The notes under the pieces: generated by a model
Told to the model about the DNA's origin: nothing
What the model saw: only the letters and a program-made list of their open reading frames with translations
Database searches by the model: none
Assembly: GCA_964644695.1 (NCBI GenBank)
Contig: CAZXWN010000001.1
Location: 124,001 to 188,000 of the forward strand
Length of the DNA: 64,000 nucleotides
From: CAZXWN01 sp964644695 [NCBI: uncultured bacterium]
GTDB taxonomy: Bacteria; UBP4; UBA4092
Direction: 5' to 3'
In this document: positions 26,323-35,584 of the stretch, in pieces
How the letters are laid out: the number at the start of each line of letters is the position of its first letter
Position numbering within the stretch: position 1 is the stretch's first letter
Program-made: the position numbers and the translations under genes

Positions 26323-28335
26323 TTATGACAATAACTCTTTGGCTACTTTAAGTACATTTTCACCAGTAAATCCATATTCTTTAGCTAAAACATCCCCAGG
26401 CGCTGAGGCCCCGAAATGATCTAAACCAATAACTTTGCCTGATAGTCCCACATAACGTTCCCATCCCAGACTAATTCCCGTCTCAATGGCCAGTCTTCTA
26501 GTCACTGTAGGGGGAAGTACTTCATTTCTATATTCTATTGGCTGTGCTTCAAATAATTCCCAGCAGGGTAGAGAAACTACTCGACAAGCTACACCTTCAG
26601 AAATCAGCTTCTGATATGCATATAAGGCATATTGCACCTCTGACCCGGTGGCAATGAGTATTATCTGGGGTTGAGCCTTATCAGGTGAGTCTGCAAGAAC
26701 ATATCCGCCTTTAAGAAGACCTTCTGCTGATGAGTATTGTGTCCTATCTAAAATTGGAAGATTTTGACGAGTTAGTGAAAGAATGGTTGGGCCATCTTTT
26801 CTTTCAAGAGCGGCTTTCCATGCATAAACTGTTTCATTGGCATCACAGGGTCTCATAAATATTAGTCCCGGTATGCCACGCAGTGCCATGTAGTGTTCAA
26901 TAGGTTGATGGGTTGGACCATCTTCTCCCACTCCAATTCCATCATGAGTGAACACGAATATTTGTCGTATCTTCATAAGTGAAGCCAATCGAATAGCTGG
27001 ACGACAATAGTCTGAAAAGACCATAAATGTCGCTGAAAATGGAATTAATCCCCCATGGAGGGCTATTCCATTACTCGCTGACGCCATTGCATGCTCTCTT
27101 ACCCCCCATGCAATGTTTCTGTTTTCATATTTACCGGGTTCTAGGAAATCACCTTTACCAATAAAAGTCATATTTGATTCTGCTAAGTCGGCTGAGCCAC
27201 CAATTAAATTACTGATTTTCTCAGCAACAAATTGAATCATTCGACCAGAACTTTTACGAGTTGCTTCCCCTTTTAGATTTGGATCTTGGAAAGGAAGATT
27301 ATTGTCCCATCCTGCAGGAAGATTTCCTGAAATAAATTGCATTAATTGTTTTGATTCAGATGGATATGTTTTCTGATAAAGATCCCATTGTTTATCCCAG
27401 TTTTCCTGGGCTTTGATTCCGGTTTCTTTAACGCTTCTAAATTTATTTAGTACATTAGATGGTACATCAAATGGTTCTTCGGAAGACCAACCTAGATTTA
27501 ATTTGGTAAGTTTTAGTTCATCTTCACCCAACGGTGCTCCATGTGCTTTACTGGAATTCTGTTTGTTGGGACTTCCAAAGCCAATCTGAGTTCTGACAGC
27601 AATTAGAGAGGGCTTGTTTTTTTCTGCCTTAGCCACATTTAAGGCGTTATCTATAGCCTTTATATCATTGCCATCATCCACTTTAATAACCTGCCAGCCA
27701 TATGATTCAAAACGTTTAGCTCTATCTTCTGTAAAAGTTATATCGGTTGAACCATCGATACTAATGTGGTTATCGTCGTAAAGGAAAATTAAGTTTCCAA
27801 GTTTTAGATGTCCAGCCAGTGAAGCTGCTTCACTGGATATTCCTTCCATTAAATCGCCATCGCCACAAATACCATAAATATTATGGTTTATTATTTGGCA
27901 GTCAGGTTTATTAAAGCGAGCTGCTAAATGTTTTTCAGCAATTGCCATCCCAACAGCATTAGCAAAGCCTTGTCCGAGTGGTCCTGTTGTTGTCTCAACA
28001 CCAGGAGTATGTCCGAATTCTGGGTGTCCTGGTGTTTTGGACCCCCATTGTCTAAATGATTTGATATCTTCTAAGGAAACCTCATAACCTGTCAGGAAAA
28101 GTAAAGTGTATAACAATATAGAGCCATGTCCAGCGGAAAGTACAAACCGATCACGATCAAACCATTGTGGGTTTTGTGGATTATGTTTCATATGATGGGT
28201 CCACAGAACATAAGCCATTGGTGCAGTACCCATGGGCATGCCTGGATGACCAGAATTTGCTTTCTGTACTGCTTCAGCTGACAAAATGCGGATCGTATTA
28301 ATACAATCGGACTCTAAATTACGGGTAGGATTCAT
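26323..28335 (-). CDS. tkt: Transketolase
   Basis: Thiamine-diphosphate enzyme of the pentose phosphate pathway, moving two-carbon units between sugar phosphates. The protein is 670 residues from the ATG chosen for its AAAGGAAA Shine-Dalgarno; an in-frame TTG seven codons earlier is less likely. The N-terminal domain has [32 protein letters not shown] and the ThDP motif [15 protein letters not shown]. The pyrimidine domain has [19 protein letters not shown] and [20 protein letters not shown]. It is full length, monocistronic and ends at a strong terminator. Confidence 0.97.
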   Translation of the reverse strand: MNPTRNLESDCINTIRILSAEAVQKANSGHPGMPMGTAPMAYVLWTHHMKHNPQNPQWFDRDRFVLSAGHGSILLYTLLFLTGYEVSLEDIKSFRQWGSKTPGHPEFGHTPGVETTTGPLGQGFANAVGMAIAEKHLAARFNKPDCQIINHNIYGICGDGDLMEGISSEAASLAGHLKLGNLIFLYDDNHISIDGSTDITFTEDRAKRFESYGWQVIKVDDGNDIKAIDNALNVAKAEKNKPSLIAVRTQIGFGSPNKQNSSKAHGAPLGEDELKLTKLNLGWSSEEPFDVPSNVLNKFRSVKETGIKAQENWDKQWDLYQKTYPSESKQLMQFISGNLPAGWDNNLPFQDPNLKGEATRKSSGRMIQFVAEKISNLIGGSADLAESNMTFIGKGDFLEPGKYENRNIAWGVREHAMASASNGIALHGGLIPFSATFMVFSDYCRPAIRLASLMKIRQIFVFTHDGIGVGEDGPTHQPIEHYMALRGIPGLIFMRPCDANETVYAWKAALERKDGPTILSLTRQNLPILDRTQYSSAEGLLKGGYVLADSPDKAQPQIILIATGSEVQYALYAYQKLISEGVACRVVSLPCWELFEAQPIEYRNEVLPPTVTRRLAIETGISLGWERYVGLSGKVIGLDHFGASAPGDVLAKEYGFTGENVLKVAKELLS

Positions 28336-28443
28336 TAGAATAGATTTCCTTTTCAATGACTGAAAATTAGGAGTTTTACGGGTTATATTTTACCATAATC
28401 GATTTTTCCTATTGGAAATTATGGGGTTAGCAGATCGTTGAAA

Positions 28444-28472
28444 TTGACTTGGGGGTGTCTTTCCGTTAGAAT
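28444..28472 (+). promoter_or_regulatory. Promoter for tRNA-fMet
   Basis: TTGACT, exactly 17 bases, then TAGAAT. This places the start about 7 nt before the tRNA. The spacing and location make this one of the clearest promoters in the window. Confidence 0.85.
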
Positions 28473-28485
28473 TAAATATATCAAT

Positions 28486-28562
<77 letters not shown>

Positions 28563-28576
28563 ATTGCAACTTCAAG

Positions 28577-28610
28577 TCCCATGTTAAATAGTTATTAACA
28601 TGGGATTTTT
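28577..28610 (+). terminator. Terminator after tRNA-fMet
   Basis: An 11-bp stem TCCCATGTTAA / TTAACATGGGA with a seven-base loop, followed by six Ts. Confidence 0.88.
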
Positions 28611-28633
28611 TAATGAATAATACTGGTAACTGA

Positions 28634-28662
28634 TTGACAGTAAATTGCGTCCTTGGTAGAAT
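28634..28662 (+). promoter_or_regulatory. Promoter for the tRNA-Met/tRNA-Leu pair
   Basis: A perfect TTGACA, 17 bases, then TAGAAT, 48 bases before tRNA-Met. It shares its -10 sequence with the promoter of tRNA-fMet. Confidence 0.82.
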
Positions 28663-28709
28663 TTTCTTTCTACTGCCGTTGTAAACTAAAGCTGTAGAGG
28701 CTTATGTGT

Positions 28710-28785
28710 GGCGGGATAGCTCAGTTGGTAGAGCAAGCGGTTCATACCCGCTGTGTCGGGGGTTCAAATCCCTCTCCCGCTACCA
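28710..28785 (+). tRNA. tRNA-Met elongator (CAT)
   Basis: A 76-nt cloverleaf: anticodon stem AGCGG / CCGCT around TTCATAC, T-arm GTTCAAATC, encoded CCA. The acceptor pairs throughout with a G1-T72 wobble, so it is not an initiator. A CAT anticodon could also belong to a lysidine-modified tRNA-Ile2, but the anticodon arm looks more like elongator Met. Confidence 0.88.
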
Positions 28786-28820
28786 TTTATATTGAAAACC
28801 TCGTTATTTATACCTCCCTG

Positions 28821-28905
28821 GCCCGGGTGGTGGAATTGGCAGACACGTACGTTTGAGGGGCGTATGGAGCAATCCGTGCGGGTTCAAATCCCGCCCCGGG
28901 CACCA
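28821..28905 (+). tRNA. tRNA-Leu (GAG)
   Basis: An 85-nt class II tRNA with a long variable arm. Acceptor GCCCGGG / CCCGGGC, anticodon loop TTGAGGG (anticodon GAG), T-arm GGTTCAAATC and an encoded CCA are visible. It lies 35 bases after tRNA-Met and is probably in the same transcript. Confidence 0.93.
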
Positions 28906-29007
28906 TTTATTCTTCTCTCTCCTTTTATTTTTTGAATTTAGGGAACTTCTCCTTTCATGAATACATTACTGATTGTATAGGCGTTCATGTTTTAGGAGGA
29001 TATTTTG

Positions 29008-29289
29008 ATGTCCACAAAAGTAATAATTAATAAAAATGGCAGTTTAAAAGTAGAAGGAACAGATTTTACTGTTACTGATTTGGAAGGTAATGAGTACTCT
29101 TTGGGTGGAAGAACCCGGATATCTTTCTGTCGTTGTGGGGCTAGTAGTACTCAGCCTTTTTGTGATGGAAAACATCGTGAAATTGGATTTTCAACATTTT
29201 TAAACACGAGGAGTTTACCTCCATTATCTCCCCAAACAGAGAATTTACCTGAAACGAATGAAAACATACCATTGAAGAATAATAAGTGA
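29008..29289 (+). CDS. CDGSH-type iron-sulfur protein
   Basis: A 93-residue protein with the CDGSH 2Fe-2S motif FCRCGASSTQPFCDGKH (about residues 38-54). The three cysteines and one histidine ligand are present, with Lys in place of Ser in the CDGSH core. The N-terminal half forms the beta strands that precede the motif in small bacterial members; the last 30 residues are Pro/Asn-rich and probably flexible. AGGAGGA lies seven bases before the ATG. Proteins of this family act in redox or iron handling, but the specific role is unknown. It is monocistronic and ends at a hairpin terminator. Confidence 0.92.
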   Translation: MSTKVIINKNGSLKVEGTDFTVTDLEGNEYSLGGRTRISFCRCGASSTQPFCDGKHREIGFSTFLNTRSLPPLSPQTENLPETNENIPLKNNK

Positions 29290-29315
29290 TAAAAAACTTA
29301 TTCATTATTTTTAAG

Positions 29316-29350
29316 AATCCCTGATTAAATAGGATATTCAGGGATTTTAT
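29316..29350 (+). terminator. Terminator after the CDGSH gene
   Basis: A nine-bp stem AATCCCTGA / TCAGGGATT with a 13-base loop and a T-rich end. Confidence 0.7.
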
Positions 29351-29415
29351 TGTTTGGTATAAATTGTTGATACTGTTAAAATGCTTTTAGTTTTGATTTG
29401 TGTGGATAATTATTG

Positions 29416-32178
29416 ATGTGGTTAAAACTTCGAATCATATTTTATACGGTTGCTTTAATGTTGTTAATGCTATTGGGTGTTTATTTCTCAACTCAATATA
29501 TATTAACAACTCAATTTACCGCTTTAAAAAAAGCCCACCTTTACGAAAAAATTAATATTGTAGAAAATGTGTTGCAGAATGAAATAGATAAATTCAATAA
29601 ATCTGTCCACCAATATTCTCAAAAACAGACTTCATTTGATTCAAAAGAATTATCAATATTTGATGAAATACCTGAAATACAGTGGGTGATTACTAGAAAT
29701 TTAAATCAGTCTTTTCAGATAAATGGAAATCCGAAAATATCAACTAATCTAACTAAGGATTGGAAAGATTGTATTGCTCATCTTATACAGGATTATGACA
29801 AATCACCTCTATTATCAAGAAGTGGATGCTTCATACATAAAGAACAGATGTATTTGGTATATGAAGAGAGAATAAATAGTCCGAATCAGGAAAAATTAGA
29901 AACAAGTCTTTATATTAAGCCTTTCGATATTTACAGTGGTGGATTAATTAGTAAAAGTCTTACCGAGAACTATCATCTTTCTTTCATTCCTATACCCACT
30001 CCTGATAAAGCAACATACTCAATTTATCAAGATTTACTTAGTAGTAAATCATCAACCCAATTTGTTTTTAGTACACAGACTGTCTATGGTTATTTTCTAT
30101 TGAATGACGTATCCGGTAGCCCCATGCTACTAGGTAGATTGGATATGGATAGGGCTCTCTATATTAATACTCAAGTCAAGCTTCGAAACATTATCTTATT
30201 AATATCTGTAGGCAGTTTGTTTGTTTCAATAGTTTTTATTGGTTTGATTTGGAAGCTTCTAATAACGCGTATTGGAGTTCTTAAAGATGAAATATTGAAG
30301 ATAGGAACACAAGATGATTTGACTGCCAGAGTAAGTGTTCAAGGCGAAGATGAATTAACACAACTCTCAATGGCTGTTAATCATACTTTAGAGCGACTAA
30401 ATGATTCTCATGTTGAATTGATGGCCAGAGAAGAGTATTTATCGGCGATTGCAGAAGTGAATGATTTGTTATCAAAATATCCCTTAAGTAAGGAATTATA
30501 TACCCGAATACTTGAACCTCTTGGGAAAATAGCTAAAGCTGACCAGGTTTTTTATTTTGACATTATGACGGGTGGAGATAAAACCATTCATGCGACACCC
30601 ATAGGCTCTTGGACCTCTGAAGGGATTTCCAATATCGAGAGTGATCCTCAGGTACAGGATTTGCGAATTGAGCATTGGCTTGGCCCCATGTTTGTTCATT
30701 TAGAGTATGGTCAAATTGTTCATGGTCATACAACTGAAATGCCAGAGCCTTTTCAAACTTTTCTAAAAAAATATGATAACAAGACGATTTTATTATTACC
30801 CATGATGTTGGAAGGGAAATGGATAGGTTTTCTTGCTTTTAATCACATTCGACAGGAAAAGAATTGGAAGGCAAAAGAAATAACAACTTTGATAACTGCA
30901 GCTCAAGTGTTAACTCTGGCTATTAATAGAAAGGTGCAAGAGGAAAAACATTTTCATTTATATGAAATAATGCAGAAAGACATGAAAATAGCCAGTGAAG
31001 TCCAAAGTTACTTGATACCCTCAGATCTTCAAGTATTCAGTGATTTGATGGTTTGTTCCAAATATTCACCATCATCTCAAATTGGTGGAGATTTGTACGA
31101 TGTGATAAAAGTCGGGCTGCATGATTATTTTGTTTGTATGGGAGATGTCTCTGGGCACGGTGTTCAATCGGCTTTGCAAATGTCTGCAGTAAAAGCAATG
31201 ATCAGTTCAATTGTAAAAAGTAGTAGAGGTAGTATTGCTCCCTATGAAATTGCAAATCGTTTGAATGAATTGCTATTACCAGTACTTTCTTCTCACAGTT
31301 ATTTAACTATTATTATGGGGTATCTAAACACAGTAAAGGGTGAGTTTCATTATATAAATGCGGGGCATCCCCCCCTGTTGCTTTACAAGACTAAAAACCA
31401 TCAACCAGAATACCATAGGGCAGAAGGTTCCATTCCTATTGGTTGGATGCCTATGATGAATTATTCTTTAAGTGATGAATCTTTGGTTCAGCTAGAGTCT
31501 GGAGATATATTGATTCTTTATACGGATGGTTTTTTAGAGGCAGAAGATGAGCATGGAGAACAACTGGGAATTGCAGGGATAAAGAATATTTTGGCGGAAA
31601 AACTGCATCCCAGTGATTGTCTCTTATTACCACATCACTTTTTCCAATACCTTATACAGAATAATTATCAAGTAAATAAGGATGATTTTTCATTACTCAC
31701 TCTGCAGATGTATGACTATGAAAAAAGGACTTTAACATTAGTTGTTCCACCAACGGTTATGGATCCAGCTGATTCCAACCATATGTCACAGCAATTAAGT
31801 CAAATCCGCATTCAGATTAATAATCAGGTACAGGAGTGGACAGGTGATTCACATTATGCCAGCAGAGCGGAATTAGCCACCCATGAGTATCTGATGAATA
31901 TTATCAGGCATGCTTATAAGGATCAGAAGAAAAGAGATGCCATCATCCAGTTGAAAGAAAGAAATGGATTGATTTCATTGAAAATAATAGATTCAGGAAT
32001 TAAATGGGAGCCTGATATATCGCCCGGCAGTCCTTATTCTGTATCTGATTCTATGTCATTAGAAGGGCGTGGGTTAAAAATTATTCAAGATTTAATACTG
32101 GATTATCAATATAAGCGTTATGAACCCTATAATGAAGTAATAATGGTTATGAATCCTAATGCTAAGATAAATAGATAA
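29416..32178 (+). CDS. Membrane PP2C (SpoIIE/RsbU-type) phosphatase fused to an RsbW-like kinase domain
   Basis: A 920-residue regulator of partner-switching type. A transmembrane helix (about 5-28) and another (about 258-280) bracket an extracytoplasmic CHASE4-like sensor. HAMP (about 283-335), GAF (about 350-500) and PP2C phosphatase (about 535-745) domains follow. The phosphatase has IGGDLYDV, MGDVSGHGVQSALQMS, INAGHPPLLLY and LYTDGFLEAED with the metal aspartates in place. The last 150 residues are a GHKL/HATPase_c_2 domain (THEYLMNIIRHAY N-box, IDSGIKWEPD, GRGLKIIQDL) like anti-sigma kinases. The STAS gene follows 39 bases later and is the likely substrate of both activities. No strong Shine-Dalgarno is seen. 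Confidence 0.88.
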   Translation: MWLKLRIIFYTVALMLLMLLGVYFSTQYILTTQFTALKKAHLYEKINIVENVLQNEIDKFNKSVHQYSQKQTSFDSKELSIFDEIPEIQWVITRNLNQSFQINGNPKISTNLTKDWKDCIAHLIQDYDKSPLLSRSGCFIHKEQMYLVYEERINSPNQEKLETSLYIKPFDIYSGGLISKSLTENYHLSFIPIPTPDKATYSIYQDLLSSKSSTQFVFSTQTVYGYFLLNDVSGSPMLLGRLDMDRALYINTQVKLRNIILLISVGSLFVSIVFIGLIWKLLITRIGVLKDEILKIGTQDDLTARVSVQGEDELTQLSMAVNHTLERLNDSHVELMAREEYLSAIAEVNDLLSKYPLSKELYTRILEPLGKIAKADQVFYFDIMTGGDKTIHATPIGSWTSEGISNIESDPQVQDLRIEHWLGPMFVHLEYGQIVHGHTTEMPEPFQTFLKKYDNKTILLLPMMLEGKWIGFLAFNHIRQEKNWKAKEITTLITAAQVLTLAINRKVQEEKHFHLYEIMQKDMKIASEVQSYLIPSDLQVFSDLMVCSKYSPSSQIGGDLYDVIKVGLHDYFVCMGDVSGHGVQSALQMSAVKAMISSIVKSSRGSIAPYEIANRLNELLLPVLSSHSYLTIIMGYLNTVKGEFHYINAGHPPLLLYKTKNHQPEYHRAEGSIPIGWMPMMNYSLSDESLVQLESGDILILYTDGFLEAEDEHGEQLGIAGIKNILAEKLHPSDCLLLPHHFFQYLIQNNYQVNKDDFSLLTLQMYDYEKRTLTLVVPPTVMDPADSNHMSQQLSQIRIQINNQVQEWTGDSHYASRAELATHEYLMNIIRHAYKDQKKRDAIIQLKERNGLISLKIIDSGIKWEPDISPGSPYSVSDSMSLEGRGLKIIQDLILDYQYKRYEPYNEVIMVMNPNAKINR

Positions 32179-32217
32179 AGCAGGATTACTTTCAAGCTAT
32201 CAGTGCCGGAGGCAAGT

Positions 32218-32550
32218 ATGACTCTTCAATTTGATAAACAAGGAAAAATTGGTTTAATACGACTCACAGGTCCTATTGATGCATCAAATGTGATGGACTT
32301 GAAAAAGAAATTTCAAGAGTGGATGAATGAGACCAGTTATTTTGTTATGGATTTAAATCAGGTTGATTTTATTGATAGTACTGGATTAGGTGGATTAGTA
32401 GCCTGTTTGAAATATGCATCTGAAGCGGGTGGAGATCTGAAGATTGCATGCCTCCAACCAAAACCCCGAATGGTATTTGAAATAACGCGGGCTTTTAAAA
32501 TATTTGAAGTATATGATGATGTGAATGTTGCAATAGCCAGTTACAAGTGA
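32218..32550 (+). CDS. STAS-domain anti-sigma-factor antagonist
   Basis: A single STAS domain of 110 residues, RsbV/SpoIIAA-like. The phosphorylatable serine lies in FIDSTGLGGLVACLKYA, with the usual GRIDASN-like segment present as LTGPIDASNV. The start is the ATG with GGAGG five bases upstream; an in-frame GTG five codons earlier is rejected. In partner switching the unphosphorylated form binds its partner; the upstream fusion protein carries both the kinase-like and phosphatase domains needed to set its state. No sigma factor is nearby, so the output may be the downstream glycan-type protein or a distant partner. Confidence 0.92.
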   Translation: MTLQFDKQGKIGLIRLTGPIDASNVMDLKKKFQEWMNETSYFVMDLNQVDFIDSTGLGGLVACLKYASEAGGDLKIACLQPKPRMVFEITRAFKIFEVYDDVNVAIASYK

Positions 32551-32575
32551 TGATTGGATATAAACAGGATCTCCG

Positions 32576-33964
32576 ATGAAATGTCTTGTTTATTTAGGAG
32601 AACATGATACAGCCTGGGCATATCCGTATTTCAAGAAACTTCATCCGGCTATGCTCAATATTTTGAATCGTCCTTATATTGATCATTTGTTGGATTTTTT
32701 GTGGGGTAATGGGTGTCAGGAAGTTCGGCTTATTTTAGCTAAACCCTCTCCCATGTTAGAAACTCGTTTATTCGATAGTCATTCCCATAAACTTAAATTA
32801 AGTTTTGGATTAGCACAGCCTGAGGATGACTTAGATCATATTTTTCTGAAAAATTGGTCTTTTTGTAAAGACACAAAATTATTAGTCATTAAAGGCTTTC
32901 CCTATTTAGCGGGTACCTTCGAGAGTCTGCTTGAATCAAATAAAGAGTGGGTAATCACAGAAGGTAAAACTCGTATTTATTTCATTAACTCCCCCAATAC
33001 TACTGCAGTCAATTTTAACCGTATCGAAACTGTATTTGTACCCGAGTCTTTAATTGTTTATTCAATTGATTCACTGAAAAATTATTATGATTTATGCATG
33101 ACCCGGTTATCTCTTCTTTTGAATGTGGAATCGAAAAAAGGGGTGTTGAAAGGAATTCAGGTTAATATACCCAAAAACAGTCGATTGGTTGCTCCCACTC
33201 TTTTAGGAAATCATTTGTATTTACATAAGATGACACTTATTGGTCCAAATGTTGTGATTGGAAGACATGTGAGAATTGATTCGGGTACGAGCATCAAAAA
33301 CAGTATTGTTTTTAATGATACCTATATTGGTCAGGATTTAGAAGTTAAGAATAAAATTGTTTTTCGGGATAGGCTGATTGATCCCATATCCGGAGACATA
33401 GTCCACTTAGTTGATTCACGATTAATTGCACGATTGGAAGTTGAAAAAAAACACATCATTCGTCGGAGACTTTTCCATATATTTTGGGGAGTGGTCTGGG
33501 GAATTGTATGGCTGATTCCGATGCTCCTTATTCATTCCGTATATATATTCTCAAAGAAACAGAACCCGAAAGAGTCCTTTTATGTAGACCATAACAGGAC
33601 TCGTATGCTATTTCCAAAGTCTCTCGTAGAACCTGATTCCGGGATAGAGAAGATTTATTATCGTCTATCGGGTGACAAATATAGATTGTTACCTGCTGTG
33701 CTAAAAGGACATATTGCGTTGGTGGGGCACCAGATGTTAAACATTAATCCAGAAAATTCACGTTATCTGGATGAACTCCCTTTTTATATCCCTGGAATAT
33801 TCAGTCTTCCTGAAGCAAACGGTGTATTTGGTCAGAAAGAGCAGGCAGTGGTTGATGAGTTATATTATAGTCGTCATTTTTCAGCCGGGCTTGACATGAA
33901 AATATTAGTAAAACAGTTGTTACGTCGTTTGTTTGTACCGTGGTCAAATGTTGAGGAGGATTAA
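32576..33964 (+). CDS. Fusion protein: nucleotidyltransferase-like, left-handed beta-helix, sugar-transferase-like C-terminus
   Basis: 462 residues in three parts. The N-terminal 190 residues resemble a GT-A nucleotidyltransferase (AMLNILNRPYIDHLLDFLWGNG is like the PxxNRPLLEYLIE motif), but the G-x-GTRL loop is absent. Residues about 195-265 have hexapeptide-type repeats (TLIGPNVVIGRHVRIDSGTSI). The C-terminus has a hydrophobic helix (about 300-325) followed by VLKGHIALVGHQM, IPGIFSLPEANG and SAGLDMKILVKQLLRR. This parallels the WcaJ-type phosphoglycosyl transferase end (LKGDMSLVGPRP, PGITGLWQV, DLKILLKT). The KFRSM and DE catalytic parts are missing. It looks like a glycan-synthesis scaffold or pseudoenzyme controlled by the upstream module. 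Confidence 0.65.
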   Translation: MKCLVYLGEHDTAWAYPYFKKLHPAMLNILNRPYIDHLLDFLWGNGCQEVRLILAKPSPMLETRLFDSHSHKLKLSFGLAQPEDDLDHIFLKNWSFCKDTKLLVIKGFPYLAGTFESLLESNKEWVITEGKTRIYFINSPNTTAVNFNRIETVFVPESLIVYSIDSLKNYYDLCMTRLSLLLNVESKKGVLKGIQVNIPKNSRLVAPTLLGNHLYLHKMTLIGPNVVIGRHVRIDSGTSIKNSIVFNDTYIGQDLEVKNKIVFRDRLIDPISGDIVHLVDSRLIARLEVEKKHIIRRRLFHIFWGVVWGIVWLIPMLLIHSVYIFSKKQNPKESFYVDHNRTRMLFPKSLVEPDSGIEKIYYRLSGDKYRLLPAVLKGHIALVGHQMLNINPENSRYLDELPFYIPGIFSLPEANGVFGQKEQAVVDELYYSRHFSAGLDMKILVKQLLRRLFVPWSNVEED

Positions 33965-34890
33965 TGCGACCTATTCATCCACAGCGGAAACTGCTTGAGA
34001 TATCAGCTTTTGCTCATATCTTGCGATGGGGTGGAAAGAAAAGGTTTCACTTTGAAAACATAACTTCAATGATGCCAATATTAGACAATATTTTGAAGTT
34101 GACGGGATTGCATAAGATTGGTGAACGAAATGCGTTGGATGTGATCATCAAAAGAACAGAGATTTCTCTCAATGATTTACCCGTGGAACTCGATGGAATA
34201 TCCTTTGTTTTAATCAGTGACTTACACATTGATGGAATGCCAGATAGGCTGATTGAAAAGATACTCTCAGAATTAAACAACATTTCTTATGACTATTGCT
34301 TATTGGGGGGAGATTACCGATTTCGAGTTAGGGGGAGCCCTTTGTTGGCCATCGCTCGCATGAAGGATTTGGTCCGTGAATTAAGAAAAAGAACCCCGGT
34401 TCTGGGAATATTGGGAAATCATGATGAGTATTATATTGCTGATGAATTAGCCAAACAAGGTGCTGAGATGCTCATGAATGAACATGTTCAGCTTTCAAAA
34501 GGTGGTAAATCTATTTATCTGGTAGGTCTGGACGATGCTCATTATTATGAGGCGCATGATTTTGAACAGGCAGAAAATGGAATCCCTGAAGATGGATTTA
34601 AACTGCTTTTGTGTCACTCTCCTGAACTTTACAAAGAGGCTTGGAAACGAGGATATCGTTTATATATGGCGGGACATACTCATGGAGGACAAATTTGTCT
34701 TCCTTGGGGAATAGCGGTTGTCCAGAATGCTCGAGTGCCCATGGCAATGGGAAATGGTCTGTGGAGTTATAAATCACTACAAGGATATACAACTCCCGGA
34801 GCCGGATCTTCAGGTATTCCAGTACGTTTTAATTGCCCACCCGAAATAAGTCTGCTTATTTTGCGGAGAAAAACTCCATCCATTCAATGA
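33964..34890 (+). CDS. Calcineurin-like metallophosphoesterase, YkuE/LpxH-like
   Basis: 308 residues. The dinuclear metal motifs are intact: ISDLHID, LLGGDYRFR, GNHDEYY, LCHSPEL and AGHTHGGQICLPWG, in the order of YkuE-type phosphoesterases. The first 75 residues are an extra N-terminal segment without signal peptide character. The start overlaps the preceding stop as TAATG and has GAGGAGG just before it, so it is translationally coupled to the fusion protein. Substrates of relatives include UDP-diacylglucosamine and other lipid-linked or nucleotide phosphates; together with its neighbour this suggests envelope glycan or lipid metabolism. Confidence 0.9.
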   Translation: MRPIHPQRKLLEISAFAHILRWGGKKRFHFENITSMMPILDNILKLTGLHKIGERNALDVIIKRTEISLNDLPVELDGISFVLISDLHIDGMPDRLIEKILSELNNISYDYCLLGGDYRFRVRGSPLLAIARMKDLVRELRKRTPVLGILGNHDEYYIADELAKQGAEMLMNEHVQLSKGGKSIYLVGLDDAHYYEAHDFEQAENGIPEDGFKLLLCHSPELYKEAWKRGYRLYMAGHTHGGQICLPWGIAVVQNARVPMAMGNGLWSYKSLQGYTTPGAGSSGIPVRFNCPPEISLLILRRKTPSIQ

Positions 34891-34900
34891 TTGAAGGAGT

Positions 34901-34937
34901 ATCGAACAAGATCGATCTTGTTCGATACTATTTCGAA
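34901..34937. repeat. Palindromic intergenic repeat, family B, copy 2
   Basis: A perfect 24-base palindrome at 34902-34925 (half-site TCGAACAAGATC) is followed by CTATTTCGAA, as in the copy at 3501. It overlaps the 3' end of the minus-strand cyclo-ligase gene by about ten bases and lies between convergent genes, so it could also act as a terminator-like hairpin. Confidence 0.75.
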
Positions 34938-35554
34938 ACAGACTGGCAGTCGGTAATCTCTTCATCTGTAATAAGATAGTGTGTTTTTTTGTCCCATATT
35001 TCACGCGGAATCGTATCGAGGACTTGAAATTGGAAGGCCAGGGCGATCCGGGGAATGGATGCCGGTACTTTTTTCAAGAAATTATCATAATACCCACCCC
35101 CGAATCCTATTCGGTGCCCGTGTCGATCAAAAGCAACACCGGGCATGATTATCAGGTCCAGTTCAGAAGGGGGTATATATCGATAAAAATCGGGATGGGG
35201 CTCCATAACACCATATGTTGAACGATGTAATTCACAAGGAAACTTTTTTATTTCACTAAGGACAAGGTTTCTGCTGTACCTGTCGGTAATAGGAACAATC
35301 ACTCTTTTTTCAGATTTCAGTGCTTTTTGGATTAAGAAATGAGTATCTACTTCACCCGGCAAAGAAACATAAAAGAGGATTGTGGTGGCTGATTGGTAAT
35401 GTGAAGAATTTAGAAAATGAGTGTGTATTTTATGGTTAAAAGAAATCAGCTTATCAGGAGGGATGTTACGGCGATAATACAACATCCGCTGTCTGATTTT
35501 CTTCTTTTCATGCTGTATTTCATCGGGGTCATTTATCATGTTAACTTTGTCCAT
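34928..35554 (-). CDS. fthC: 5-formyltetrahydrofolate cyclo-ligase
   Basis: Converts 5-formyl-THF to 5,10-methenyl-THF with ATP. From the chosen ATG it has about 208 residues. Family motifs are the N-terminal KKKIRQRMLYYRR basic helix, FYVSLPGEVDTHFLI, VPITD and the C-terminal GVAFDRHGHRIGFGGGYYD nucleotide-phosphate loop. The frame extends upstream to a TTG without a ribosome site, and neither the ATG used here nor the next (five codons on) has a good one, so the start is uncertain. It is convergent with the metallophosphoesterase gene. Confidence 0.92.
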   Translation of the reverse strand: MDKVNMINDPDEIQHEKKKIRQRMLYYRRNIPPDKLISFNHKIHTHFLNSSHYQSATTILFYVSLPGEVDTHFLIQKALKSEKRVIVPITDRYSRNLVLSEIKKFPCELHRSTYGVMEPHPDFYRYIPPSELDLIIMPGVAFDRHGHRIGFGGGYYDNFLKKVPASIPRIALAFQFQVLDTIPREIWDKKTHYLITDEEITDCQSVSK

Positions 35555-35584
35555 TTTATCACAGTGAATTTCTATGAAAATTGA

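Noticed and set aside
28710-28785. tRNA-Ile2 (lysidine-modified CAT) as an alternative
   Set aside because: Not excluded, but the acceptor and anticodon stem sequence look more like elongator Met; a tRNA-type classifier would decide.
28753-28935. 60-codon open frame across tRNA-Met and tRNA-Leu
   Set aside because: Most of it is tRNA sequence, so coding is not credible.
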